Below, in pieces: positions 10,742 through 21,344 of a DNA stretch of 64,000 nucleotides. Each line of letters begins with the position of its first letter. The first letter of the stretch is position 1. The notes under the pieces are model-generated. The model saw nothing but the letters and a program-made list of their open reading frames with translations, ran no database searches and was not told where the DNA came from. Source of the DNA: Perkinsus olseni. Lineage: Eukaryota > Perkinsozoa > Perkinsida > Perkinsidae. The position numbers were made by a program, and so were the translations under genes. The stretch is from positions 10,001-74,000 of the forward strand of contig JABANP010000095.1 in assembly GCA_013115135.1 (NCBI GenBank), in the 5' to 3' direction.

Positions 10742-10748
10742 CACTAAG

Positions 10749-12275
10749 TCACCACTCGTTATTGAACGCATTATTATCGATCACGTAATCGATTTGAGGC
10801 AGTGCTGAGAGAACTAGATCTCCATTTGGTTTGTCGTTATCCAAATATCTCCGCAAAGCGGCTTCTTCAGCGCCTTCGATTCCTCCAGCGACATGACGAG
10901 CAACTGTCAGTGACAAAGTCAGGTTGACCGCGCGCCACGAAATTAAAGCAGTAGTACCAACTCTTTCCTGCCGATTCTCTTCTGAGGCCCGGACGAGTAC
11001 TTTGACGTCGAACTCATCTGCCAAGCCCCACGGGGGATAGAATACCCATAGGCCTTCAACCACCACTATTCTGATAGAAATATCCTGCCGCTTCGGAAGC
11101 TTGAATTAATTTCAACAGTTCATACGAACGACATGAAATTGAGATTATTGACAATTCTCAAAGCCTCCGTTAACGAAGGAGTCTTAACTCGAATACGTTA
11201 CAAGAGACGATTCTGACTGGTCAGTGTTGTCAGTGTCAGGTCGGAATTAAGATGACGGGATTACATTACCTGTGATTCTTCCGTACAATGATTTTACCTT
11301 CTTCGGGGTCATGGACACGATGATCGAATTCTGGACAATCAACATCCTGAGAGAATTATACCATTCTTGCAGCCAATGATGATCATGAAACGGTTTTATA
11401 CTGATTATTATGAAACGGTTTTATACTGATGATTACGAAACGGTTTTATACTGATGATTATAAAACGGTTTTGTACTGATGATTATGAAACGGTTTTATA
11501 CTGATGATTACGAAACGGTTTTATACTGATGATTATAAACCGTTTTATACTGATGATTATGAAACGGTTTTATACTGATGATTTATGAAACGGTTTTATA
11601 CTGATGATTATAAAACGGTTTTATACTGATGATTAATATGAAACGGTTTTATACTGATGATTTGTGAAACGGTTTTATACTGATGATTATAAAACGGTTT
11701 TATACTGATGATTAATATGAAACAGTTACACGGGGATAACGATAATAATGATGAGCACCCATACACTGAAAACAATAATAGTCGGTACGATCCTAGGGAT
11801 GATTCTATTCCGGGTACGAGTCTGATACCTGAATAATGCCCCTCACATTACATCGTCTCCTTTTAACCGTCCTAAGCATTTGCTGAATGCATCCTTATCA
11901 AACGTCCAGTGAGCTCCTCGATACCTATGAGTAATCGAAAGGTCCACGGTTCGATCCGCGCATTCTACACTACCTTTTCGCCTTCACAGGGTCAGGCATT
12001 TGAGTGTCCAAATAATGCCGAGTGTAGTGGAAGCCATCTAGAGGGACTAGTATAGCTGAACGAGACGATGGAGAATCTTTACGCACAGCGAAGATTTTAC
12101 CACTACCAGTATCAGCAGAAGTTCGCCGGTTGATCTCAGCAACCAAATGGCTGCTGACTGCACTTTTCCCTGCACCTGGGGCACCGACTACCCCCACTAA
12201 CAAGCGAGGACTCGACGAGGTCAAAAGATACGCTGCGAGGTCGGTGATAGATATATCTTCAGGAGGGCATGCCAT
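10749..12275 (-). CDS. P-loop kinase of the uridine kinase/YFH7 type
   Basis: ATP-dependent small-molecule kinase of the uridine/pantothenate-kinase fold; substrate not determinable. The Walker A motif GAPGAGKSA lies in exon 1. After intron 12056-12106, VPLDGFHYTRHYLD gives the family DGFH motif. Intron 11925-11973 is followed by RYRGAHWTFDKDAF, the RGA.FTFD motif. A long intron (about 11090-11825) holding a 25-bp tandem repeat precedes VVVEGLWVFYPPW (the EGxxLL-W motif) and, after intron 10904-10957, ARHVAGGIEGAEEAALRR with ND and NG residues, the family C-terminus. ATG at 12275 (MACPPEDIS) is the likeliest start. Each of the three short introns carries a hairpin from a different dispersed family. 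The last codons to the stop at 10749 span an ATCGAT palindrome and may instead be intronic. Confidence 0.8.
11374..11725. repeat. 25-bp tandem repeat in kinase intron
   Basis: About thirteen copies of TGATGATTATGAAACGGTTTTATAC or close variants, followed by GAT-rich DNA. It lies within the long intron of the minus-strand P-loop kinase gene. Confidence 0.95.
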
Positions 12276-12739
12276 AGTGTCAAGGAAAGGCTCGAAAACT
12301 GATGTGATCAATCAAATAGAAATTGATCCACTGAGTTCCCTTCCGCGGGTTACGGTATTGCCTGCACGCACGCGCAAACCCCTTCTCCTTAACAGTCCAG
12401 GTACTTCGTCAGCGTACTGTTGGGCATAGAACCTTCTCGTCAGGAGTAGCGTGTGAATTATAGCTGAGTGAAATGAGTATTTGCGTTTTGGCCGGTCTTT
12501 GACGGATGAAATAACACCGTTTTAATGGTACTGCTGACCGCGCTGCTTCGGGGACGTTGAGGAATCGCAAGTTGGCGCAAGATTGCAAGACTTTATGCGG
12601 CTCTGACTGCGTGCTAAAGAGCCTTCGCTGTTCATTTAATCATTGGGCATCTCGCCTACCTCGATTGTAAGTAATTCTGGGGACCAGCTTTCATAAACTA
12701 CTAGCTTCAACCTAAGATACTCATTTTTTTATCGTTAAC
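12276..12739. other. Intergenic, no gene seen
   Basis: Between two divergently transcribed genes (kinase on minus, EF-hand on plus), so it probably holds both promoters. No recognisable motif. Confidence 0.5.
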
Positions 12740-13750
12740 ATGAGGTTTGTCATCATCGCGTCACTCCTAGCAGCAGTGGCTGCTCGAACGGTAATAGATA
12801 CGGCCCTTTCGAATGGTCGGGTAATTTCGTGGCGCAGTGAGAATTCCAGTAGAGGCTTTCGAAGGGCAATCACTCATTGCACTTGTCAGGTTCTCGACGA
12901 TGACTTCGTTATTGAGGACCCGTAAGTATCTTTCGGACTGCGTATCTTCACGCACAGCGAAGATTTCACATGTTCAGGTACCTCGATCTTGAGGATGGCG
13001 GGGATAAGGTAGTCAGGTGGTAGTATCTTAGGTTGAGTATCCTGATCGATGTGTCCTTGTAAGTATATTTACCGTATTTCATTTTAATGGTATTACTATA
13101 ATAAAGTAAGATTAATTAATAATAATGTCCTATCGACAAACGCTATTATATTTAATTATAGATTTAGTAAACCTTATATACAGTCTGTCCCACCAGAAAT
13201 TTATGCATTGGAAAATTTGCGTCAGAACATTGTACAGGGCGAGTTTACAAAAGAAGGTTGGTGTCACGGAACAGTCGCGATATTCCGCAAATTTTCAAAC
13301 TTGTTTGTAAGTTAATCTATTGTATTTTAGTATCTAACTTTACTTATAAATGTGGATTAATTTATAACATGAGTTGCTTTAGGATTGGTGCTCGAGAGCG
13401 CATCTTAGGTTGAAGGGTGTCGAGTATCATTAGGTTGAGTTGTAGACCATTTGTTGATACATTCATCAGCGTGCGCTCTTCTCTAGCAAGCTGGCTCGAG
13501 GACTGACCAACAGTACGAAGAAGACTTCAAAGACTTCGACACCAACAATGACGGTGGTATCGATCCACAGGAAGTGAGGGCTGTCTATAGAGGCTTTATG
13601 GACCAGGCGGATTTGTTCAAGTAAGTGTTGGGTAATCGAAAGGTCCGTGGTTCTATCCCGGCATCCGTCAGGTTTTACAGCGAGGCGGATAAGAATGAGG
13701 ATGGGTTGATTGAACTGAACGAGTATAAAGCGTATGTTCGGTCTCTGTAA
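12740..13750 (+). CDS. Secreted or ER EF-hand calcium-binding protein
   Basis: Exon 1 begins with a clear signal peptide (MRFVIIASLLAAVAA). Downstream exons include about 13522-13620, with the canonical EF-hand loop DTNNDGGIDPQE, and the last exon 13681-13750, with a second loop DKNEDGLIELNE and a stop at 13748-13750. The join across intron 13621-13680 (60 nt, GTAAGT...TTTACAG) is well supported because it restores the normal spacing between paired EF hands. That intron contains a tRNA 3'-half-like sequence. Another likely intron is 12921-12976 with an AATCTTCGC-type hairpin. Middle exons (12980-13520) are uncertain. Probable calcium-binding role in the secretory pathway. Confidence 0.75.
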
Positions 13751-14290
13751 TATCATCCATTTTTACCTCGCCACCCATTTTCTTACATCAACTATCTCTT
13801 TCGTTTGAGTATCATCGTCAGAAAATGGGAGTGTCTGTAGAATCTTTTACTAATGAGTTGCAAGGCACCATTGGTGACTGGGCGGATGATATCCATCCGT
13901 AGTCTCGCGACCCTCCGTGTATCTGCGGCGACATCATCATCAGCTAGTGACGCCTCGATTGGCGCTACGGAGCGGTTGTCGAAGAATCGGACGCTGGAAG
14001 GCTGTGAGGTAGTCGCGGGTATCCTGAAGTTGCGCGGGGAGGATACGAATTAGGTTAACCAGACTTATCTCAGCGTGGTAGAAGTTCAAACGTCATAATA
14101 GCTCAAGAATGTTAAGCGTCCTCGACTACTTTTTCTTCATGAGCCATAAAAATACTTCAGCTGGGATCGAACCCGAGACCTCTCCCTCTTTATCGTTCAG
14201 TCATTCCCCTATAGCCCTTTCGACTATGTCGTACAAGAGATTGATTCTCAACAGCACCATCGGCTAGTACCATCAGCGATTCGAAAGAAC
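13751..14290. other. Possible 5' exons of next gene
   Basis: A plus frame at about 13889-14053 (MISIRSLATLRVSAATSSSA) resembles an organellar or signal N-terminus. Whether it joins the gene starting by 14291 is not resolved. A T-arm-like sequence occurs at about 14162-14185. Confidence 0.25.
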
Positions 14291-14683
14291 ATGGCGATGA
14301 GTCGGAGGAAGAAAGCTGCGCTGAAAGATGTGGATCAAAAGTGTGGGAAAAATACCTGGGACGTGATTCGAACCGGGGACCTTTGGATTGCTCGCAGTGG
14401 GACTTCTCCCGGCTGTGGATGGTGAGGCGCCGTTTGTGTCCTTCACGCTGTGCAAGGCGGGGTTGTCAACAGTCGCGGCTATCGCGAAGATTTCAAATGC
14501 TACTGGGATACCGATCCAAGAATTCGTAATAGGGCAATCGAAACACCCAGGTTCAATCCCTGGGTCGGATGTTTTCAGATATTCACTGATAAGACGGAGT
14601 CTTACGCCCTCACTGGACAACGTGTCTGTGTGCGCTCTGATTATCTCTCGAATTTGAGAGAGTTTGAAGCCCAACAGGAGTAA
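14291..14683 (+). CDS. Hypothetical protein with two tRNA-arm introns
   Basis: Three exons join into one frame. The first ends AALKDVDQKL. Intron 14343-14397 (55 nt) contains the antisense T-arm GATTCGAACCGGGGACC. The second exon reads GLLPAVDGEAPFVSFTL and on to GIPIQEF. Intron 14526-14578 (53 nt) contains the sense T-arm hairpin CCCAGGTTCAATCCCTGGG. The last exon starts IFTDKTESYALTGQRVCV and stops at 14681-14683. The product is unknown. Two introns with the same kind of insert in opposite orientations in one gene is the notable point. The true start may lie upstream. Confidence 0.5.
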
Positions 14684-14703
14684 GAGGCTCAGATCTTGCA
14701 CTC

Positions 14704-15380
14704 TTGCATTTCCTCCACGCCTTTAGTTTTCTTGGCGGCTTCGGGGTGACGGAATGCTCATATCTACCTGAAGACACGACACCCTACTCGCCTCACCTTG
14801 GCAGTTCATACCGGTTACGGTATCGTAACGTGGACCATCTCAACGACAAGGCAGCTGAGCAGGCTCTTGCTGGACTTGCGAAGAGGGGCTTCGTCAATTA
14901 TTATCCACCGCAGAGGTGAGGGGGGCTACTACCACCGTGGTGCCACGGCGAGGTGACCCTGGAGAGCCTCTTGACGAAAACGTTCCCTACAGCGTGATGC
15001 TGTGTTCCTCGGGATCTCCATGGATTCTAATTCTATGCTTTTCGTATCCTTCGCGAAGTGTTGGTGCGCGGCTGATGTCTCGAGCGGCGAGGAAAGTTTG
15101 TTTCATCGTTTTCAGAGAAACTCTTAGCGGACTTTTATTAATCCTTTCTGTCTACGGATAGTTCGCTTACGAGAACGCGTGCATCAGTTTGCATCAGTTG
15201 ACTCTTCAAACCAGTATTTACCTTTGGTGGGAAGTTTTCGAAATATAACTCACACGCCGTGCTTCTTCATTGTATTATACGAAGGTGAGTGCTTCCTTTC
15301 AGTTTGATGGTTTCGTATACTCCGGTGCCATCAGTACCCTTAGACCAGCTCACTGAGTGTCATCACCTATCAGGTTCCCA
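14704..15380 (+). CDS. Possible exons of hypothetical gene
   Basis: An open stretch up to about 14917 (including YRLRYRNVDHLNDKAAEQAL) reaches a GTGAGG donor-like site. Further exon-like stretches follow but the joins are not resolved. It may be the 5' part of the gene continuing at 15381. No domain recognised. Confidence 0.25.
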
Positions 15381-15880
15381 ATGAACTCGCATTTGGTAGG
15401 GGAGGCGATCCTCAAGAACGACTTCATCGGAGCTACGCGTCTTCTTATAGAATGGTTTAGAGACACGACAACGTCCGAGACGTTGAAGGAAGCCGCTGAT
15501 GAGTAGTCGATAGGTCCTCGGTTCGAATCCCAGCGACGGAAACTTTCAGGTATCTATTCTCCGCAGATCCTGATGCTGCAATTAGCGTGATGAATAGAGG
15601 GAACGTTCAGCCTCGATCTTCTTTATATCGGTTTATGGAGACTCTGAAATCTTCTAGCGGAGGGAGTCCGCTGGAAGGGGCTCTGAGGACCTATCAAGAT
15701 GGGCGGTTTTGGAATATATGCGTCAATCAGGCTAATCCGTCTTGGAAGTAGGCTTTTATGCTCGTGGCCCTGGTTCAATCCCCGCGCGTGACGTTTAGGT
15801 GGAATATTTCAGCAGCAGAGCGAGTAGCCAGGAGTGAGCGTGTTGAGGCTGGTGACGTAGTGCTTGATGATGAGGGGTAA
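15381..15880 (+). CDS. Hypothetical protein with two tRNA-arm introns
   Basis: The exon from about 15381 reads through LLIEWFRDTTTSETLKEAAD. Intron 15503-15549 (47 nt) contains TCCTCGGTTCGAATCCCAG. The frame resumes EYLFSADPDAAISVMNRGNV and on to ANPSW. Intron 15748-15798 (51 nt) contains CCCTGGTTCAATCCCCG. The last exon reads KWNISAAERVARSERVEAGD to a stop at 15878-15880. Reading through either intron meets a stop, and removing both leaves one frame. Function unknown; helical and leucine-rich. Confidence 0.5.
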
Positions 15881-16059
15881 CAGTTAGGGACGGCGTTGGG
15901 AGTACCTATCCTGCTGCGAATCCTTCGACCGACCTGCCCACCATCTTTGAGTTGGGACTTATACCTGGGACTCACACCTGCGAGTTACCAATCGGAATAC
16001 GCTGCTAACGAGGGTCTTTCAACTCGACGAATCTTATTGAAGAGAGCCTCCTGATTGGC

Positions 16060-16857
16060 ATGATTGCTTCAGAGTGATTATCACTAGCACCCTGTGGAGT
16101 GGGAATGATATTGAACTCACGCTGGTAGTGAGGAGCAGCGGCGGCACTACCGGTGTAACTCTCCCTGATTCATTTGCTAGGGCGATTAAGGACTGTCATG
16201 GGAGCTCGCAGACCAGCTCATACATCGTTTGTGATACATAATAATTTTATCGATCCGGACTGTGTCTACTACCTAGCGAGAATCCGATCATCATAGACCG
16301 GGAAAGATCATTGTGTATGAGAATGTGACACGATGCGAAGAATAGAATAGAGGAAATGTTGGTATGCGGCCACGTGGCCATTCGTTAATCTTTCAGGCGT
16401 CTTCGTCGGGTTACTGCTGATTTGGTTGATGAATTCCCCTTCACTTCCTTGATGCTGCCTCGAGCGTCTCTCTCGGCTGAAGGGCCCTCGTCTGCTGTAC
16501 GACCAGCAGGAGAGCGAGACCACCGGTTCATCGGCGAGGTTTGGGCGGACAGGCTGGTTGAAGGAGATGGCGATTCTGTGGAAGCCTATGTTGCCACGGA
16601 TACGAGATTTAGAGGAAATGTGAGATACCGTAAGTTTGCAAGTGAGGTCGCTTGCTCGTGGATAACTGATCTTTCTAGGGCCCATCGTTGTCGCTCCTCG
16701 AGATGCTCGCCTTCACTTCGAGTTGGTCCCAACGAGTGACGTGGCGCCGCCAAAACGCAATGCCATCATCACTTTCACGCTGCCCCCGGGCGCCTCAGGA
16801 ATGGCCTTCCATAAGGAACTCACGGGAGGGACTATGAGTGTTGGGAAGGAGCGATGA
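16060..16857 (+). CDS. Hypothetical multi-exon protein
   Basis: Exon-like segments: about 16076-16240 (VIITSTLWSGNDIELTLVV) and 16400-16629 (through ADRLVEGDGDSVEAYVATDT). Intron 16630-16678 (49 nt, GTAAGT...TTCTAG) follows, then PIVVAPRDARLHFELVP and FTLPPGASGMAFHKEL to a stop at 16855-16857. Beta-rich C-terminal part. It may be the 3' half of the gene at 15381-15880. Product not recognised. Confidence 0.4.
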
Positions 16858-17299
16858 TGATGACGATGGCGCGCATGTATGTGAATTTAAGGATGTTATT
16901 TTCAATTCGTGTATGGCGATGTTTCTTGGACGTGAATTCCCCTTTATCGTTGTGTTATCAGTTCAATCAATATTGGTTAATTGGATTCCAGTTCTGTGGC
17001 GATTTGAAGGATTTCCCTCGAAGGCTCTGGCGTAGTCCATAGGCCATCAGTAAGTTACCTTTGCGTCCTGGAGCTCATGGTCGTTCGGCATCTGACGACT
17101 CTATCCATGGTGGTTCGGTGTGGTGAGCTTCCGCAGTGATGCTCGCAGTAAGCCCAATGCTTATATATTAGGAGCTGTATCTGATGGCCTCCATCGCCGT
17201 GTATAATGACAAATGTGCTCCTTAATCTTATAGAACCGCTACATCCACCACGTCGCTATTCAGGCTGATACACGGGGTATAGTGCATGCTTGTTAACGT
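16858..17299. other. No gene recognised
   Basis: Short overlapping open frames with no motif. Confidence 0.4.
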
Positions 17300-17423
17300 T
17301 GGAGTTTCGACCGCGATATGAAAAGCATTGGTGAAAAAACACGTTCCAAACATTTCACATCGCGATTTTCGCGTTTGTCACTTGGCGAACAACGCCAATT
17401 CACGTATTACCGGTAAAACTCCA
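17300..17423. mobile_element. Short MITE-like element with TGGAGTTT terminal inverted repeats
   Basis: 124 bp bounded by TGGAGTTTCGACCG and the inverse CGGTAAAACTCCA. The inside is rich in CGCG-containing palindromes (CGCGATTTTCGCG). The same termini and CG palindromes recur in the 628-bp element at 37711-38338, so both belong to one non-autonomous DNA-transposon-like family. No coding capacity and no clear target duplication. Confidence 0.6.
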
Positions 17424-17937
17424 TTGATATCACGATCTGTGATATTTTGAAAATATGGTAATACTATCACTTGATTACGTTATCGACATGGATACTACAT
17501 GGATCAACGTTGTACTTCAGAATAGGGGGGTATACTTAGCTACCTGATGTATACTATGTACATAAGACATTTATGTTATATATCAATAAAGGGTTAGCTG
17601 AGGCTGCCGTTGGCCGGTAGATGTCTTAAATTCTGGGGGTTGGGTTAACTCAATGGGTAGTGATGGTAAACTACTATTAGCATGTTCCCCTCTCAGTTAT
17701 ACTTCTGCCCGTTCGTAGAAAGTTGGTATGAACGCGTCTGGTATTACTACATTCCCTTCGTTTTGAAAAGAATGTGGTTCCTCCTTCTCTACCCACTTTT
17801 CCAGGTCATTTCCGGAGATAGGCTGCTGCTGCTCGGCGATGTATCTTGCCCTCGCCATCTTCGTAGTGCTAGACCATGAACGCTCATATAACTCGACGAT
17901 GCGCGATCAATAACAACAACAGCCGTTACACCAGAAC
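17424..17937. other. No gene recognised
   Basis: AT-richer stretch with short open frames only. Confidence 0.4.
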
Positions 17938-18835
17938 CTAGGCACTCTCCTGCTGTTGCTGCTGCTGCTGCTCCACCCTCCTCATCAGTTCCTCACGTTT
18001 GCGAATATGGAAGGTTTGTAGCCAGCCTAGCCCGTCACCGTGTTTTCCTTCACGATCGTAGTAGAGTCTTCGTCTGAACAGTTCCCCACATTTATTGTGC
18101 CCAACCCCTTGCCCTTGTAGCTGTGGTAATATTTGTATCAGAAGAGCTCTCTTGAACGGCATGAGGTCCTCGAAATCTTTGAAGTCAGCATCGGTAGTGC
18201 CGTTGGCGACTATCCCAGGATGATCGTCAACCTTGATAATGAGGCGGTCTTGAGCGTCCTCTGCTGCCCGAGCATCTCTCCTGAGAACATGGAACAATCT
18301 CTCTACCCGAATCGCCCTCAACATACCTGAAAGCCACGGAGTAGGTCCACATGTCCTGTTCTTCCTTCGAGGTAAAGGTGCTAGTCAACTCGGGTCGGCC
18401 CTCGGAGGGTGCATACGACAAAGTGAACTCCCAATGGGGGTCCGCTGTAACTGTGCATTGGTTCTTCCCGCTGCTCTTGATAACACCTTTGATCTACAGT
18501 GAACGACTCAATATGAGCTGTGCTGCTCCAGCGTTTACCTGTTGGCCTTTGAGGGTGATTGGGATAGGCCCTCCACCGCCAAGTACATTGCCACGATCAT
18601 AGGCGTATTTACCCTGCGGGAATGATAACGCTTATGAGTGGCCTATGAACTTACCTGCCCAGTCGGGACCAACGAACAGCGGCACATCACGGAGATTGTC
18701 CAGCTGACAAGAATGCCCAACTTTGGTCATGGCTGAGGGGAAGACGAAACTCCTGAGGGCAGCGAGTTGGGGAGTATCGTTAAAGGGGTGAAAGTGGAAC
18801 TTCATTATCGGGCAGCATGCGGGGCGAGCGAACAC
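17938..18835 (-). CDS. Hypothetical protein with C-terminal polyglutamine
   Basis: At least four exons, 3' end at 17938. They read VFPSAMTKVGHSCQLDNLRD to GPDWAG, then (41-nt intron) KYAYDRGNVLGGGGPIPITL, then (45-nt intron) IKGVIKSSGKNQCTVTADPH and on to WTYSVAF. Intron 18281-18326 (46 nt) is followed by RDARAAEDAQDRLIIKVDDH and a charged helical tail ending in seven Gln and ESA. All three introns restore a single frame. The glycine-rich GNVLGGGGPIPI segment could be a turn or nucleotide-binding loop, but no family is recognised. The start lies at or upstream of 18835. Confidence 0.5.
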
Positions 18836-19524
18836 GGCTGTGTCTCAATCGACCTTTCATGTAGCGCTGCTGCTGATTCATCGCGGAAACCGCTAAAGCT
18901 GCTCTGGTAAGCAGCTGACCATTGCTGCTAGTATAACCGAATGACTCTATATATTGAATCCATCTTGTGAAGATGGTCATCCTTGCCAGCATCCCCGCTG
19001 TCGACCAGCGTTAACCGTCATTGATCTGGCCATCTCCGCGAGAACTCAGCACAACGCTATTAGCCCTGATATGAAGTTAGCACGGTATGTCCGTGCGCTA
19101 CGTTCTCTCAGCCTTGATCGCCGACACTCCCTTAAATACCATGTCTTATTCCAATCATAACCAAACATATCGTATCCCCTTAGAGCTTCAACTGGGGGGT
19201 GTCTCCCACCTGAGAGTTCAACACAAGGCGCCTCTCTGAAAGGACAGTGCGCTCAAGACTTCCCAAGTCTGACTTGTTCACCAGAGGCGGGCTCCGGATG
19301 CCCACTGAAAGGGCATTATGGAAATTCTCAATCCTGCCATGATCAGCCTCGCCTGCTGAGGAGCATTCGCCCCGCTCGCTCGAAATAGTTTTCCCCTTTC
19401 GCCGTCTCCGCTGGAGAGTAGTTGAGTGCTTCTCTCGGAAAGAGGGGTTATGAAAAAGATGTACTGCTCAACTCTGCTTGAGGGAACATAGTCATCCTTC
19501 AGTTATCGACAACCCCTGGTGGAA
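18836..19524. other. Unassigned stretch
   Basis: May hold 5' exons of the minus-strand gene to the left. No motif seen. Confidence 0.3.
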
Positions 19525-20411
19525 ATGCTATTCCTACCAATCGCCTCAGTCGCTACTATCATCAGGGCTACTACGGTCGGCCATGAGTCCCCTCTGGAAT
19601 TCGGCACGTACGAGATGGAAGGCCATAACGCAGTGGATACTTCATTGGCTGGGATGATGATGGAGGTCAAGCAGTCGAAGCGTATGGCCACAGTCGCCAA
19701 TTTCACCTTCGAACATGACGACGGCACGAGATACTACACCGACGATGTCCGTCTGCAGAGGCTATTAGGGAAAACGACGGCTAGACCCTTGGCTGCCCCG
19801 AATTTATCGGCACTTGCTATTACCTGGATACCCGTCACTCCAGTCGAGGAAGAATTGCTGAATCCTTGAAGAAGGCTGTTTGGCCCTTCCCCGGGCTCCG
19901 TAGGGTGAAAGCATCGAACTTCTACGTATGCCCTACCAGTAGCAACGCAGTGACGGTGAAGCTGCTACAAGCAGATAAAACTTATGCTGATGTGATGCTT
20001 GTCCGAACGGTTCAAGGTGTTGAAGGGAAGAAGATGATTACACCGGGGCGCTATCTCAAGGCTGACGTTCAGGCTACGAAACTCGAGGACCTCGTCGATA
20101 TTGAAATTAAGGTCTCGAAGGGGCGCCCAGGAAAGCAAACCGCCAACATCACATTCTATCATAGAGAGAAGGTAGAGTATTCTCTCTATGAACTTCCTCT
20201 GAAGACCTACTTCCGTCACGCGGACCGCTTCGTAAATGTAGACGAGTATCGCCACCGTCGCTACGGCATGAGGGATCGTCAAAGGACGAATGAAATGCTG
20301 ACTGACCAATTTGCGGAGGTGGCCGTAGCTTTCGGGAAAGACTTGCCGGGTGTATCGAAGTATTCATCCATGATCTGCGTGGAAGGGAAAGACTCGATAT
20401 CCTTCGAATAG
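19525..20411 (+). CDS. Hypothetical protein with two related repeats
   Basis: Exon 1 from ATG 19525 begins MLFLPIASVATIIRA, a possible signal peptide, and contains VANFTFEHDDGTRYYTDD. A second long frame (through stop 20409-20411) contains TANITFYHREKVEYSLYEL. The two blocks align with each other (EVKQSK/KVSKGR, ANFTF/ANITF, then a tyrosine-rich strand), so they are either an internal duplication or tandem genes fused in my model. A frame change between 19745 and 19875 requires an intron whose ends I cannot fix. Function unknown. Confidence 0.4.
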
Positions 20412-20599
20412 AGGGCCCAGAGGCGAGGCGCCGAATTTAGGTCGGTGAACCTGGTACTAGACTCGAGCAACCTGCACATGTTAGCTGAAGCCGCCATCGA
20501 AGGACCACAGCTCAAGAGACGGAGGATAGATAGTTCGTGAAGGAGGAGACACTACCATCACTTCATACCTTATTCCATGTCCCGTGTTGATGTTATGCT

Positions 20600-20830
20600 A
20601 CTCATGAGAGTTTGGTTATTTGAGTGATTCACCAGAAAATCGTTACAGTAGCAGACAGGCTGTTGAAAAAAATCTGACCGCCCTACACAAGATACGCTCA
20701 CTTTGCATAACCTATTTTGTAAGAGCATTTATAATTCACGCTGAGCTGCGATCTCTGTGCTCTCCATTACTCCAGCTCTCCCCATTCAGAGACGACCAGT
20801 TGCTCGTGTGTGTGAGTTGAATGTCTTGGT
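20600..20830 (+). pseudogene. Degraded duplicate of an exon of the gene at 21.3-25.0 kb
   Basis: This stretch resembles 23980-24150 in order: GCAGGCTGTTGAAAA, then AATCT...CTGC...AAG, TTTGCATA, CTGCGATCTCTG, TACTCCAGC, and GATGA/GACGA...TGCTCGT. The match points to a duplicated and diverged exon, either an intact paralog whose frame I cannot follow or a decayed copy. Confidence 0.4.
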
Positions 20831-21344
20831 AAGAGTTGTAAGAATGCGCTAGTATTTCGAGCCTTTGTCTTCTCCTGCACACTCTCTTTGTCTTGAGATC
20901 CTAAGAGTTCTCTGCAGAGGTCACGATAGCATTCAGGTAAAGGAGTAATCTCTTATCAGCTCCTAGCGCTTAAGGACGTGATTCTGTGTCAGAAGGGTTT
21001 GAGGTGCTCTATCAGAGCAGCTCTGAGGTCATCCACCCACAACGACCAGTTATTGTCCTCGGTATTTGCAATTCTGATCAGCTGCGCCCGACGTTATAGA
21101 TTCTATCAATCATCAACGGCGGTTACCGTCCATTCAGACCTTCTGCCACATGTGTTGGTTCTAGGTGACTGTGATCTGTGTTCTTCATTTCTCGGGGGGT
21201 GGCGTACAGGTACTTGAAACACCGTGAATATAACAAGCATGAGTCTCCTGCTGCTTCGTTCCACTATGTTGTGTTGTACTACGATTCATTCTCCCCTTCG
21301 CCAGGGCTGCCATTGGTTACCGGTTTTCCCCTTCCCCACCATGC
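20831..21344. other. No gene recognised
   Basis: May contain further parts of the duplicated gene copy. No firm exon. Confidence 0.3.
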
